Shown here: positions 1 to 6,966 of the stretch, one piece after another
Layout: the number at the start of each line of letters is the position of its first letter
How positions within the stretch are numbered: position 1 is the stretch's first letter
Notes under the pieces: model-generated
Seen by the model: the letters and a program-made list of their open reading frames with translations, nothing else
What the model was told of the DNA's origin: nothing
The model's database searches: none
Made by a program: the position numbers and the translations under genes
DNA from: Prevotellaceae bacterium UBA3646
Lineage (GTDB): Bacteria; Bacteroidota; Bacteroidia; Bacteroidales; Bacteroidaceae
Direction of reading: 5' to 3'
NCBI GenBank assembly: GCA_002373535.1
Contig: DFKL01000157.1
Coordinates: 1-10,336, forward strand
DNA length: 10,336 nt

Positions 1-20
1 CTTCTTTTTGGATGTGCCAT
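1..20 (-). CDS. rpmF: Ribosomal protein L32, N-terminal fragment (cut by window edge)
   Basis: Reading the minus strand from position 20 gives ATG followed by codons for MAHPKR, with two further bases before the edge. This is the near-invariant start of bacterial L32, a small protein of the large ribosomal subunit. Only six full codons are visible, so the call rests on this short match plus the neighbour: the gene upstream on the same strand is DUF177/YceD, which is widely found directly before rpmF. The 54-bp spacer (21-74) shows no TAnnTTTG promoter box, so co-transcription with the DUF177 gene is inferred. An A-rich stretch precedes the ATG, as is common before Bacteroidetes starts. Confidence 0.85.
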
Positions 21-74
21 TTTCTTTTATATTTTATACGTTTACTAATTCAGCTTTCGGGTATTGCCTTCCCG

Positions 75-587
75 TCATTCCGATTTCGATTTCAATTTAG
101 CCAGTTCCGCCCAACGGGGATCCGTCGTCCCTTCCCTGTCATGTCCTCCGAGTCGCCTCATCACCCCCTCGTCACACGCATTGTCTTCATGCACATGACG
201 GATAGGTATTGCCAACGCAGCAACCTCGTACAGATACCATGCAAGGTCCAACACACCGGGATTCTCCTCAACGGTTATCACCTCGCCGTCATCACCGGCA
301 TCCGCGCCCAGCCTCACGCGCAGACTTTCATCCGCCCGTATCGGCTGGTCCATCAGGCCCAGGCAGCGGTCACATTCGACCTTCACCGTTCCGGTCAGTG
401 CAATCTCTATGTCCCAGCAATCATCCCTGTCACACTCAATGCACACATCGGCACAGACTCTGCCCTGCTTGATTTCCATACCACCGACAGCGGAGAAGAA
501 GGCATCCTCCAGCACCCACGAACGATGCGACACAGCACCCTCCGCCATACCTTTGAGGTCAACCTTATAGCTGTCCATAGTATCCAT
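75..587 (-). CDS. DUF177 / YceD family protein
   Basis: 170 residues. YceD-family proteins have been linked to 23S rRNA accumulation or processing, and the gene is often paired with rpmF, as here. Family marks seen: a CDRC motif at residues 72-75 followed by LGLMDQ, an acidic middle, the segment IPIRHVHEDNAC (127-138) with a third cysteine, and the C-terminal DPRWAEL (156-162). The frame is open upstream to an ATG at 629, but a promoter box at 595-602 lies inside that extension, so the start must be 587 or the second ATG at 578. I chose 587 because its N-terminal length agrees with Bacteroides relatives as I remember them. An unusual feature is four further cysteines at residues 45, 49, 52 and 57, which I do not associate with this family. 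No catalytic residues are evident. Family call firm; molecular role uncertain. Confidence 0.88.
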   Translation of the reverse strand: MDTMDSYKVDLKGMAEGAVSHRSWVLEDAFFSAVGGMEIKQGRVCADVCIECDRDDCWDIEIALTGTVKVECDRCLGLMDQPIRADESLRVRLGADAGDDGEVITVEENPGVLDLAWYLYEVAALAIPIRHVHEDNACDEGVMRRLGGHDREGTTDPRWAELAKLKSKSE

Positions 588-594
588 CGGCGTG

Positions 595-624
595 CAAAGA
601 TACGCTTTTTTCCAATAACGGCAA
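595..624 (-). promoter_or_regulatory. Bacteroidetes-type promoter for the DUF177-rpmF unit
   Basis: On the minus strand, TATCTTTG (602 to 595) matches the Bacteroidetes -7 consensus TAnnTTTG exactly. A TTG core (624 to 622) lies 19 bp upstream as the -33 element. The -7 box ends 7 bases before the ATG at 587, so the transcript would have a very short 5' leader. This placement rules out the upstream ATG at 629 as the start of the DUF177 protein. Confidence 0.72.
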
Positions 625-846
625 GGCATTTTTTAATATTTTTTGCACAAACGGGCCATTTGCCGCAACGCATCTGCCAAAATTCAGCCAACGGCCAAAG
701 AACGACATATCCGTCCGTCTGCATAGCACGATCCGATCCTATATGAACCTGTACACGACATGAGACATACACGCCATCGTTCGGTATAGCGTCGGCATAC
801 GCCACATGGCCATATCGGGATCTTAGGAAAAACTGACAATCCATGC
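625..846. other. Intergenic stretch with no recognisable gene
   Basis: About 220 bp between the C11 peptidase gene and the DUF177 promoter. A minus-strand reading frame is open across it and continues into DUF177 in another frame, but its translation is rich in Trp, Cys and Met and resembles no family I know. I found no tRNA, no strong terminator hairpin followed by T residues, and no repeat. It may hold the 3' end of the peptidase transcript; nothing more can be supported. Confidence 0.5.
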
Positions 847-2058
847 CTACCAACCCGTCTGCTGCCACGACATCATCCCGTAGCAACGCAGGGAACGGAA
901 TTCCCTGTTCCACCCAGGAGCGTCATAGGATGCAGAAGGCACGTACATACTGATGCCACCATAATTGTCAGCATCCGTCATGTGATTGTGACGCGACCCG
1001 AAGTATACGGACGAATACTGGCTGTCCCAGGCACTGGCACGGTTTACATAAGGCACGGCACGCTCCCACTGGCGCACCCACGAGACATACTGTCCGTCCG
1101 TCATGACACTGTGCATCACCGAACGCATATCATACGGTACAGGGAGCATCCTTTGCCCAGCCTCGCCGCTGCCATAGGCCGGAGCGTACACCTGTGCGCT
1201 ACTCACATCCGGCATCTCCTCCCTTCGGAACTGCGAAGCAATCACCTGTCTTGTCACGCTGCACAACCCAGGAACCTCGGAGGACCTCACGGCAGAAAGC
1301 AGCACCCCCTTAGCATCGGGATAGGCATCCGCATACCCTTGCAGTATCCCACCTACGTCAGCTTTACACATACTGCCCATTATCCTGTCGTAAGGCGCGC
1401 CATTGGCAGGAATCTCGGCAGGAGAGGCTATGATGTAATCCGTATAAGGATATAGCTGCACGGCAACCTCGATCGTCTGCATGAAACAGGCATCGAACAT
1501 CAGGAACTCAAGATGCGGCAGATGCGACAGCACGCCCTCCAGCTGTCCAAGATCAAGCCACGTTCCGAAATTTGCCTGCGGCGGACTCGTGACATTGCTG
1601 CCGTTATCGACAATCACAGAACGGTTCGGAGACCTGGACCAACCCGTACCGTGACTCCATATTACCAAAGAATACGACTTCGAGGGAAACGACTCGACCA
1701 AATCCTGCATCCTGCGCACGACGACGGCACTGTCGGCACTGTCCTCGTCATTCTCATACTCCTTCCACACACTATACTTGCCATGGCTCAAAAGATACAC
1801 AGAGGGAGCAAACTGAGCATCCCGGTACACAACCACCCTACAGTCCTCAGGAATGTCACCGACGGCATCATGCATCTCCTGCAAGTCGCCAATGGAATAC
1901 GCAGCCAGGGAATTCTCCGCCCCCATCCATACTATCACCGTATGACTGACACCCTCCGAATCGTCAGGAAGAGAAAACTCATCCGTACACGCGACAAGCA
2001 AGGCACACCCGCACAGCATCACCAAGACAGACAACATATCACACTTCAGCGACATCAT
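847..2058 (-). CDS. Clostripain-family (peptidase C11) lipoprotein
   Basis: 403 residues from the ATG at 2058 (a second ATG follows directly at 2055). The N-terminus is a lipoprotein signal: MMSLKCDML, a hydrophobic stretch, then a lipobox LLVAC with the lipidated cysteine at residue 24, so the protein should be anchored in a membrane outside the cytoplasm. The catalytic dyad of clan CD C11 peptidases is visible: His136 in WSHGTGW (134-140) and Cys191 in MFDAC (187-191), each after a hydrophobic beta strand. Clostripain relatives cleave after basic residues, but specificity cannot be read here. The C-terminal part includes NYGGISMYVP (365-374), seen in related Bacteroides lipoproteins. The frame is open to an ATG at 2139, but the promoter box at 2067-2074 lies between, so the shorter start is right. 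It is divergent from a sensor kinase gene; a regulatory link is possible but unproven. Confidence 0.88.
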   Translation of the reverse strand: MMSLKCDMLSVLVMLCGCALLVACTDEFSLPDDSEGVSHTVIVWMGAENSLAAYSIGDLQEMHDAVGDIPEDCRVVVYRDAQFAPSVYLLSHGKYSVWKEYENDEDSADSAVVVRRMQDLVESFPSKSYSLVIWSHGTGWSRSPNRSVIVDNGSNVTSPPQANFGTWLDLGQLEGVLSHLPHLEFLMFDACFMQTIEVAVQLYPYTDYIIASPAEIPANGAPYDRIMGSMCKADVGGILQGYADAYPDAKGVLLSAVRSSEVPGLCSVTRQVIASQFRREEMPDVSSAQVYAPAYGSGEAGQRMLPVPYDMRSVMHSVMTDGQYVSWVRQWERAVPYVNRASAWDSQYSSVYFGSRHNHMTDADNYGGISMYVPSASYDAPGWNREFRSLRCYGMMSWQQTGW

Positions 2059-2066
2059 AACGGACA

Positions 2067-2074
2067 CAAAGATA
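2067..2074 (-). promoter_or_regulatory. -7 promoter box for the C11 lipoprotein gene
   Basis: Minus-strand TATCTTTG matches TAnnTTTG exactly and ends 8 bases before the ATG at 2058, leaving a very short leader. A clear -33 box is missing: only a weak TTTATTG (2094 to 2088) lies upstream. The same eight bases occur before the DUF177 gene and the gene ending at 3258. Confidence 0.6.
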
Positions 2075-2081
2075 CGACTTT

Positions 2082-2114
2082 TTTGCACAATAAACACACA
2101 CGGACATACGTTAT
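2082..2114 (+). promoter_or_regulatory. Probable promoter for the sensor kinase gene
   Basis: TTTG at 2082-2085 is followed after 21 bp by TACGTTAT (2107-2114), a six-of-eight match to the TAnnTTTG -7 box. A start of transcription near 2120 would leave a leader of roughly 14 bases before the ATG at 2134. The proposed -33 element lies within the promoter region of the divergent lipoprotein gene, so the two promoters would be back to back. The imperfect -7 box makes this tentative. Confidence 0.4.
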
Positions 2115-2133
2115 TAGCATAAACCGTGCCTAC

Positions 2134-3237
2134 ATGCAATGGACAGATAGAATCAAGCAGGTCAAGATACTGCTCATAACGATAGCGATACTGCTCAGCA
2201 TCGCCTCACTTGTCGTAAGCCACTACCTGGTACGCGACCTCAAGAACGAGGAGCAGATCAAGATGGAGACTTGGGCAGACGCCATGCGCAGCCTGGAGGC
2301 AGCAGACGAAAACACCGACGTAGCACTCATCCTGCGCGTACTGAACAGCAACAATACAATACCCGTAGTCGTCTACGACCAAGACGGCGCCATAGAGATG
2401 GAACGCAACGTAGACGGAGAGCTGCGCAACAGTCAGCACGCAATCCGCATCAATCTCGGAAAGGACGAATGGCTCGACGTATGCTATGACGACAGCCTCA
2501 TGCTTCAGCGCCTTGCAGCATGGCCATACGTACAACTCAGCGTAGTCCTGATATTCGTGGTCGTTGCAATATTTGCCCTGCTCTCGAGCAAGAAAGCAGA
2601 ACAAAACAAGGTATGGGTAGGCCTGTCCAAGGAAACCGCGCATCAGCTCGGCACGCCAATCAGCAGCCTTATGGCATGGGTAGAAGTACTGAAAGACACA
2701 TACCCCGACGACCAGCTGATTCCGGAAATGGACAAGGACGTAAAGCGCCTGCAGCTTATAGCCGAGCGATTCAGCAAGATAGGCTCACTGCCGGAACTGA
2801 AAAAGACCGACCTCAACGAAGTCATCGCACACGTAGTCTCATACATCAGCCGCCGCACCAGCAATCGCGTAGACATCAAGACAGACATAGGAGGCGAGGA
2901 CATAGAGGCATTCATATCAGCACCCTTGTTCGAATGGGTCATAGAAAACCTCTGCAAGAACGCCATTGACGCAATGAACGGACAGGGGAGCATCACTATT
3001 GCTGTACGAAAGGAAGCATACTGCATCTCGGTAGAAGTCACAGACACCGGCAAAGGCATAAATTCCAGCCATTTCAACGATGTCTTCACACCGGGATTCA
3101 CGACCAAAAGCCGCGGATGGGGCCTGGGGCTATCGCTGGCCAAACGTATTGTGGAAGAGTACCACAAGGGGCACATCTACGTAAAAAGCAGCACACTCGG
3201 CGTAGGCACGACCTTCAGGATAGAACTCACGCAATAG
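2134..3237 (+). CDS. Two-transmembrane sensor histidine kinase
   Basis: 367 residues. Domain order: short basic N-terminus, first membrane helix (about 11-32), a small extracytoplasmic region of about 100 residues, second helix (about 133-150), then a cytoplasmic kinase core. The phosphoacceptor is His170 in ETAHQLGTPISS (167-178). The ATP-binding domain shows the N box ENLCKNAIDAM (271-281), G1 box DTGKGI (304-309) and G2 box GWGLGLS (328-334). No HAMP or PAS domain is obvious. The HQLGTP form of the H box and the RGWGLGLS form of the G2 box are typical of a Bacteroidetes kinase group. No response regulator is adjacent, so the partner must lie elsewhere. The frame is open far upstream (to 1513), but that part is antisense to the lipoprotein gene; the ATG at 2134 sits directly before the membrane helix and after a plausible promoter. 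The signal sensed is unknown. Confidence 0.92.
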   Translation: MQWTDRIKQVKILLITIAILLSIASLVVSHYLVRDLKNEEQIKMETWADAMRSLEAADENTDVALILRVLNSNNTIPVVVYDQDGAIEMERNVDGELRNSQHAIRINLGKDEWLDVCYDDSLMLQRLAAWPYVQLSVVLIFVVVAIFALLSSKKAEQNKVWVGLSKETAHQLGTPISSLMAWVEVLKDTYPDDQLIPEMDKDVKRLQLIAERFSKIGSLPELKKTDLNEVIAHVVSYISRRTSNRVDIKTDIGGEDIEAFISAPLFEWVIENLCKNAIDAMNGQGSITIAVRKEAYCISVEVTDTGKGINSSHFNDVFTPGFTTKSRGWGLGLSLAKRIVEEYHKGHIYVKSSTLGVGTTFRIELTQ

Positions 3238-3261
3238 CCCCCAGCACAGGCCGACGGCTAT
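3234..3261. repeat. Short inverted repeat spanning two convergent stop codons
   Basis: ATAGCC (3234-3239) and GGCTAT (3256-3261) are perfect inverted copies separated by 16 bp. The left arm contains the kinase stop codon and the right arm the stop codon of the opposing gene. It could act as a weak bidirectional terminator, but there is no T-run on either side and a 6-bp repeat may be coincidence. Confidence 0.2.
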
Positions 3262-4193
3262 CTCTTGTAGTAACTTAGCCTGCATCTCACCTCGACACGC
3301 GGATAGTACTTACGCTCTCCGTTGACGACCTTTTCCAGTCTGTCCAGAGTCTTGCGCGTCATCCTTGACGGCTTTTTCTTTTCCTCTGCCACCCTTTTAC
3401 GTGCCTCAGCAAGAAAATCTCCCAGGCTGACAGGATTGGGGTTCAGGGCATAGAACGTAGGAAGGTAAATACCTTCACCCACGTCGGTACAATCCATTAT
3501 CTGGCTCCCGAAACGCGATTTTACGGCCATGTGCCTTATACCCCAGTCACCCTCCACCACATGCAGCAAAATAGTCTCCTTGCTCTTCTCGTTCCTGTTG
3601 CGGAAAGCCAGCACCCTGACCGTCTTGCCGTCCTCCTCGATCGTCTCCTGGATACTCACGTCGTACCTCTCACGGTTCTTTGCATTAAGCAGGCTGCCGT
3701 CACCGTAAATAACGTCGTACGGATTGACCGAAGCCGTACGCAGCAGCTGCTCCTGAACCTTCTTAGGCATGGCAGGCTTGCTTCTCACCACTCGCTTGTT
3801 GTGAAAAGTAACCTTCCCGTCAGCATACCTGATGTCCGCATACAGCTGTGCATCTATCTTCTGCTGTTCCAGGGCGAAATTCAGCAAGGCGCCATGACGT
3901 GTCAGCCGCGCAGCCATCCTGATCAGGAACATAACCTTTCCAGGCATGACATCAGGAATGAAATCCATATCCTGACTGTAGAGGAAAGCATTGGCACGTG
4001 CGGTGAAACCGTTAATTTTGGCACGGTTCTCCCTGGCACGACGCGCCACCTGTCCCATAATCACATTTACGCGCCCAGTAGCATCCGGCGTTACCACCAC
4101 CTCATCCAGGACACGAGTACGTTCCTCAATATCCTGAGCCACGACACAGACACAGCCGGCAAAGGCTACGGTGAATATAAGAAATCTTTTCAT
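3258..4193 (-). CDS. Exported protein of unknown function
   Basis: 311 residues from the ATG at 4193. The start MKRFLIF followed by a hydrophobic stretch and ending near VVAQ (17-20) is a plausible Sec signal peptide; an ATG five codons upstream (4208) would add MTDAI before it, so I prefer the inner start. The mature part opens with RVLDEVVVTPD (27-37), resembling the segment found before TonB-receptor plugs in Bacteroidetes, but no receptor barrel follows. The rest is soluble, with many charged residues and a basic Lys/Arg-rich C-terminal third (about 260-311). The alternating strands around residues 170-235 recall outer-membrane lipoprotein-carrier-like folds or the N-terminal half of DUF5686 proteins, but I see no decisive motif. 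No lipobox and no internal membrane segments. It converges on the kinase gene with a 20-bp gap and is divergent from the pepP-like gene. I do not recognise a family. Confidence 0.75.
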   Translation of the reverse strand: MKRFLIFTVAFAGCVCVVAQDIEERTRVLDEVVVTPDATGRVNVIMGQVARRARENRAKINGFTARANAFLYSQDMDFIPDVMPGKVMFLIRMAARLTRHGALLNFALEQQKIDAQLYADIRYADGKVTFHNKRVVRSKPAMPKKVQEQLLRTASVNPYDVIYGDGSLLNAKNRERYDVSIQETIEEDGKTVRVLAFRNRNEKSKETILLHVVEGDWGIRHMAVKSRFGSQIMDCTDVGEGIYLPTFYALNPNPVSLGDFLAEARKRVAEEKKKPSRMTRKTLDRLEKVVNGERKYYPRVEVRCRLSYYKR

Positions 4194-4221
4194 AATCGCA
4201 TCTGTCATTCGTTACGAAAGG

Positions 4222-4229
4222 CAAAGATA
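4222..4229 (-). promoter_or_regulatory. -7 promoter box for the exported unknown gene
   Basis: Minus-strand TATCTTTG is an exact TAnnTTTG match, 28 bases before the preferred ATG at 4193 and 13 bases before the alternative ATG at 4208. No convincing -33 TTTG lies at the usual distance. It is the third copy of this octamer upstream of a minus-strand gene in the window. Confidence 0.55.
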
Positions 4230-4267
4230 CAAAAATAAGCAAGCTTTGTGTTAATATACCTTATATC

Positions 4268-4299
4268 TTAGCAAATGTTACATTTTTTTAGTACTTTTG
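4268..4299 (+). promoter_or_regulatory. Promoter for the peptidase-recJ-recQ gene group
   Basis: TACTTTTG (4292-4299) fits the TAnnTTTG -7 consensus exactly. A weak -33-like TTAG (4268-4271) lies 20 bp upstream. Transcription would start near 4305, giving a leader of about 20 bases before the ATG at 4327. The -7 box lies about 60 bp from the oppositely directed box at 4222-4229, so this 133-bp gap carries two divergent promoters. Confidence 0.6.
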
Positions 4300-4326
4300 C
4301 GTGAATTTGTAACAAAATAACATACT

Positions 4327-5727
4327 ATGCTATTCTCCAAGGAAACATACATCAGCCGTCGTCAGGCACTTGCCGACCGGATAGGACACGGAATCATCAT
4401 ACTGCCTGGCAACAACACATCTCCATGCAACTATCCCGCCAACGGATACAAATACCGTCAGGACAGCACATTCCTGTACTATTTCGGACAACACCGCGAA
4501 GGACTCGTAGGCGTGATTGACGCAGACGAGCGCAAGGAATGGCTTATAGGCGACGACATCGATATCGAGGATATCGTATGGTATGGCAGCGTGGACAGCG
4601 TATCCGACATGGCTGCAGAGGCCGGCGTATGCAACTCTGCCCCTATGGCCAGGCTCAGGGAACTGACCGACAATGCAATAAAGCAAGGACGCAAGGTGCA
4701 TTTCCTGCCCCCCTATCGTCACGACCTGATGATTCAGATAACGGACCTTCTGGGCATCCATCCATCGGGGCAGCGTGCAGCTGCCAGCATGGAACTGATA
4801 CATGCCGTGTGTGACCAGCGCGCAGTAAAGACAGCCGGTGAGATTGCCGAACTCGAGCGAGCCTGTGAAATAGGCTACAAGATGCACACCACCGCAATGC
4901 GAATGGTCAGCCCGGACGTTACCGAGCAGGAGATAGCAGGAACCATCAGCGGCATTGCTGAAAGCTACGGCTGCAAGGTATCATTCCAAAGCATCGTGAG
5001 CATGCACGGTGAAATCATGCACGGCTATCCCGGTCCTGACAAACTTGAAGCAGGACGTTTGCTGCTGTGCGACTGCGGAGCTGAGACCAACGAGAACTAT
5101 TGCAGCGACCATACACGTACCACACCGGTAGACGGAGTCTTCAGCCAACGCCAGAAAGACATATACAGCATCGTCGAGGAATGTCACGACTACGCCCTAA
5201 CACTGGCCGCACCCGGCGTCCGCTGGTGGGACGTACATTTCGGTGTATGCCGACTGATGACGGAACGGCTCAAGGAACTCGGCCTGATGAAAGGTGACAC
5301 GGACGCCGCAATAGCAGCAGGTGCACACGCTATGTTCATGCCTCACGGATTGGGACACATGATGGGAATGGACGTACACGACATGGAAGGATTCGGTCAA
5401 AGCATCATAGGTTTCGACGAAGAGACCAGGCCCAACCTGGAACAGTTCGGCACCAACTGCCTGCGTTTCGGACGACGCCTGCAGGAAGGATTCGTAATGA
5501 CAGACGAACCAGGCATATACTTCATCCCCGCCCTGATCGACGAATGGCGTACCAAGGGACACTGCAAGGAATTCCTAAACTTCGACATGCTTGAGACATA
5601 CAAGGACTTCGGAGGAATACGCATCGAGGACGACATTCTCATAACCAAGGACGGATGCCGTTTCCTCGGCAAGGACCAGATACCATATCATATTGCAGAC
5701 GTAGAGGCTTTCAAGGCATCAAGATAG
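4327..5727 (+). CDS. pepP: Xaa-Pro aminopeptidase (M24B family metallopeptidase)
   Basis: 466 residues. This family removes the N-terminal residue from peptides whose second residue is proline, using two metal ions. The N-terminal third (about 1-165) is the aminopeptidase P non-catalytic domain, including the segment DSTFLYYFG (46-54). The C-terminal pita-bread domain holds all five metal ligands: Asp249 (LCDCGAE), Asp261 (YCSDHTRT), His344 (HGLGHMMG, 340-347), Glu394 (TDEPGIYF) and Glu434 (GIRIEDD). His340 and His351 (DVHD) match the substrate-binding histidines of E. coli PepP. Length is normal and no signal peptide is seen, so it should be cytoplasmic. The start follows a promoter by a short leader. 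It is first in a likely operon; the next gene, also a peptidase, begins 30 bp downstream. Other M24 proline peptidases (prolidase type) remain possible, but the N-domain favours aminopeptidase P. Confidence 0.93.
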   Translation: MLFSKETYISRRQALADRIGHGIIILPGNNTSPCNYPANGYKYRQDSTFLYYFGQHREGLVGVIDADERKEWLIGDDIDIEDIVWYGSVDSVSDMAAEAGVCNSAPMARLRELTDNAIKQGRKVHFLPPYRHDLMIQITDLLGIHPSGQRAAASMELIHAVCDQRAVKTAGEIAELERACEIGYKMHTTAMRMVSPDVTEQEIAGTISGIAESYGCKVSFQSIVSMHGEIMHGYPGPDKLEAGRLLLCDCGAETNENYCSDHTRTTPVDGVFSQRQKDIYSIVEECHDYALTLAAPGVRWWDVHFGVCRLMTERLKELGLMKGDTDAAIAAGAHAMFMPHGLGHMMGMDVHDMEGFGQSIIGFDEETRPNLEQFGTNCLRFGRRLQEGFVMTDEPGIYFIPALIDEWRTKGHCKEFLNFDMLETYKDFGGIRIEDDILITKDGCRFLGKDQIPYHIADVEAFKASR

Positions 5728-5757
5728 ACGACAAACAAACCAAAATACATAAAACAG

Positions 5758-6951
5758 ATGAAAAAAATCATGATGATGGCAGTAGCGGCAATATGCGCAC
5801 TGCCCACAATGGCACAGACCAACGACTCTCTCGTTTTCGAGACCGTTATCGCGAACCCGGTAACCAGCATCAAGAACCAGAACAACTCAGGCACATGCTG
5901 GTCCTACTCATCACTGGCATTCCTGGAGAGCGAGGTCCTGAAGAAGAATCCTAAGATCAAGGACATAGACCTCTGCGAGAGTTTCCTTGTCAGCAAGACA
6001 TACACAGACCGTGCCGACCGCAACGTACGTACACACGGAGACGCAAGCTTCAGCCAAGGCGGCAGCTTCTACGATGCAATCTATTGCATGGCCAACTATG
6101 GCCTGATTCCCGAGGGCAACATGCCCTACCCCAACACATTGTACGGAGACAGCCTGTTCAATTTCACAAGCTTCTTCCCGCCGATGGAAGCATACATCAA
6201 GGCAATAGCCAAGAGCGAGGCAAAGAAAATCAACCCTATCTGGAAGAAAGACGTCCAGGGCATGATCGACAACTATTTCGGACAGTGCCCCGAGACATTC
6301 AAGTACGAAGGCAAGACATACACCCCACAGTCTTTTGTCAAGAATTACCTGAAACTTGATCCAAACGACTATGTATCCCTGACGAGCTACACCCATCACC
6401 CTTTCTACAGTTCATTTATCCTGGAAATCCAGGACAACTGGCGCTGGGCAAGCAGCTACAACCTGCCTCTGGACGAGTTCATGCGCGTAATGGACGAGGC
6501 TGTGAGGAACGGCTGGACATTTGCATGGGGTGCAGACGTCAGCGAGGAAGGCTTCAGCCGCCGCACTGGCAAGAACCGCTGCGTGGCTACGGTTCCCGAC
6601 ACCAAGAGCAAGGCTGGCGTAGGCAGTGACCAGAGCCGCTGGACAGGCGAGAAGGCAGGAGCCAAGATATCCGAGGCAGACGGCGCCGGTGAAAAGGTTA
6701 TCACCCAGGAGATGCGCCAGTTGGGATATGACAACTGGACGACTACGGACGACCACGGAATGCAGATCTACGGCATTGCTAAGGATCAGAACGGCAAGGA
6801 GTACTTCATGATGAAGAACTCATGGGGCGAATATGGTCCATACAAGGGCTTCTGGTATGTAAGCAAGCCATACGTGGCCTACAAGACCATGAACATCGTC
6901 ATCAACAAGAACGCCATTCCAAAGGATATCCGCAAGAAGCTGGGTATCTGA
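5758..6951 (+). CDS. Exported C1 cysteine peptidase, aminopeptidase C / bleomycin hydrolase type
   Basis: 397 residues. Residues 1-20 (MKKIMMMAVAAICAL to TMAQ) form a Sec signal peptide with probable cleavage after position 18-20, so unlike classical cytosolic PepC it should act in the periplasm or beyond. Papain-type active site residues are all present: Gln41 in KNQNNSGTCWSYSS (39-52), nucleophile Cys47, His333 in TDDHGMQIYG (330-339), and Asn354 in MKNSWGEYG (352-360). The spacing of Cys to His (about 290 residues) fits the C1B bleomycin-hydrolase branch rather than papain itself. In that branch the C-terminal tail enters the active site and sets aminopeptidase action; here the tail ends KKLGI, and whether it plays that role is unknown. 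The 30-bp gap to the preceding peptidase gene has no promoter box, and recJ begins 15 bp downstream, so co-transcription is likely. Confidence 0.9.
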   Translation: MKKIMMMAVAAICALPTMAQTNDSLVFETVIANPVTSIKNQNNSGTCWSYSSLAFLESEVLKKNPKIKDIDLCESFLVSKTYTDRADRNVRTHGDASFSQGGSFYDAIYCMANYGLIPEGNMPYPNTLYGDSLFNFTSFFPPMEAYIKAIAKSEAKKINPIWKKDVQGMIDNYFGQCPETFKYEGKTYTPQSFVKNYLKLDPNDYVSLTSYTHHPFYSSFILEIQDNWRWASSYNLPLDEFMRVMDEAVRNGWTFAWGADVSEEGFSRRTGKNRCVATVPDTKSKAGVGSDQSRWTGEKAGAKISEADGAGEKVITQEMRQLGYDNWTTTDDHGMQIYGIAKDQNGKEYFMMKNSWGEYGPYKGFWYVSKPYVAYKTMNIVINKNAIPKDIRKKLGI

Positions 6952-6966
6952 CAGACATAGTTTCCG

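Noticed and set aside
58..74. Small hairpin CGGG...CCCG between the DUF177 gene and rpmF
   Set aside because: A four-base-pair stem with a nine-base loop and no T-run is too weak to call a terminator or attenuator.
12..746. Plus-strand open frame across the DUF177 gene
   Set aside because: It lies opposite a gene with clear family motifs and a promoter, and its translation shows no family resemblance.
625..913. Minus-strand open frame between the C11 gene and DUF177
   Set aside because: It overlaps both real genes in another frame, with unusual composition and no recognised motif. A small gene starting near 843 cannot be excluded, but there is no support for it.
1513..2133. Long upstream extension of the kinase reading frame
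   Set aside because: It is antisense to the C11 lipoprotein gene, its translation looks random and basic, and a natural ATG followed by a membrane helix begins at 2134.
2979..3237. Possible loss of kinase function
   Set aside because: The H, N, G1 and G2 boxes are all intact, so there is no sign of a degenerate kinase.
4330..5672. Several open frames on the minus strand under the pepP-like gene
   Set aside because: They mirror the codon bias of the real gene, show no motifs, and overlap one another.
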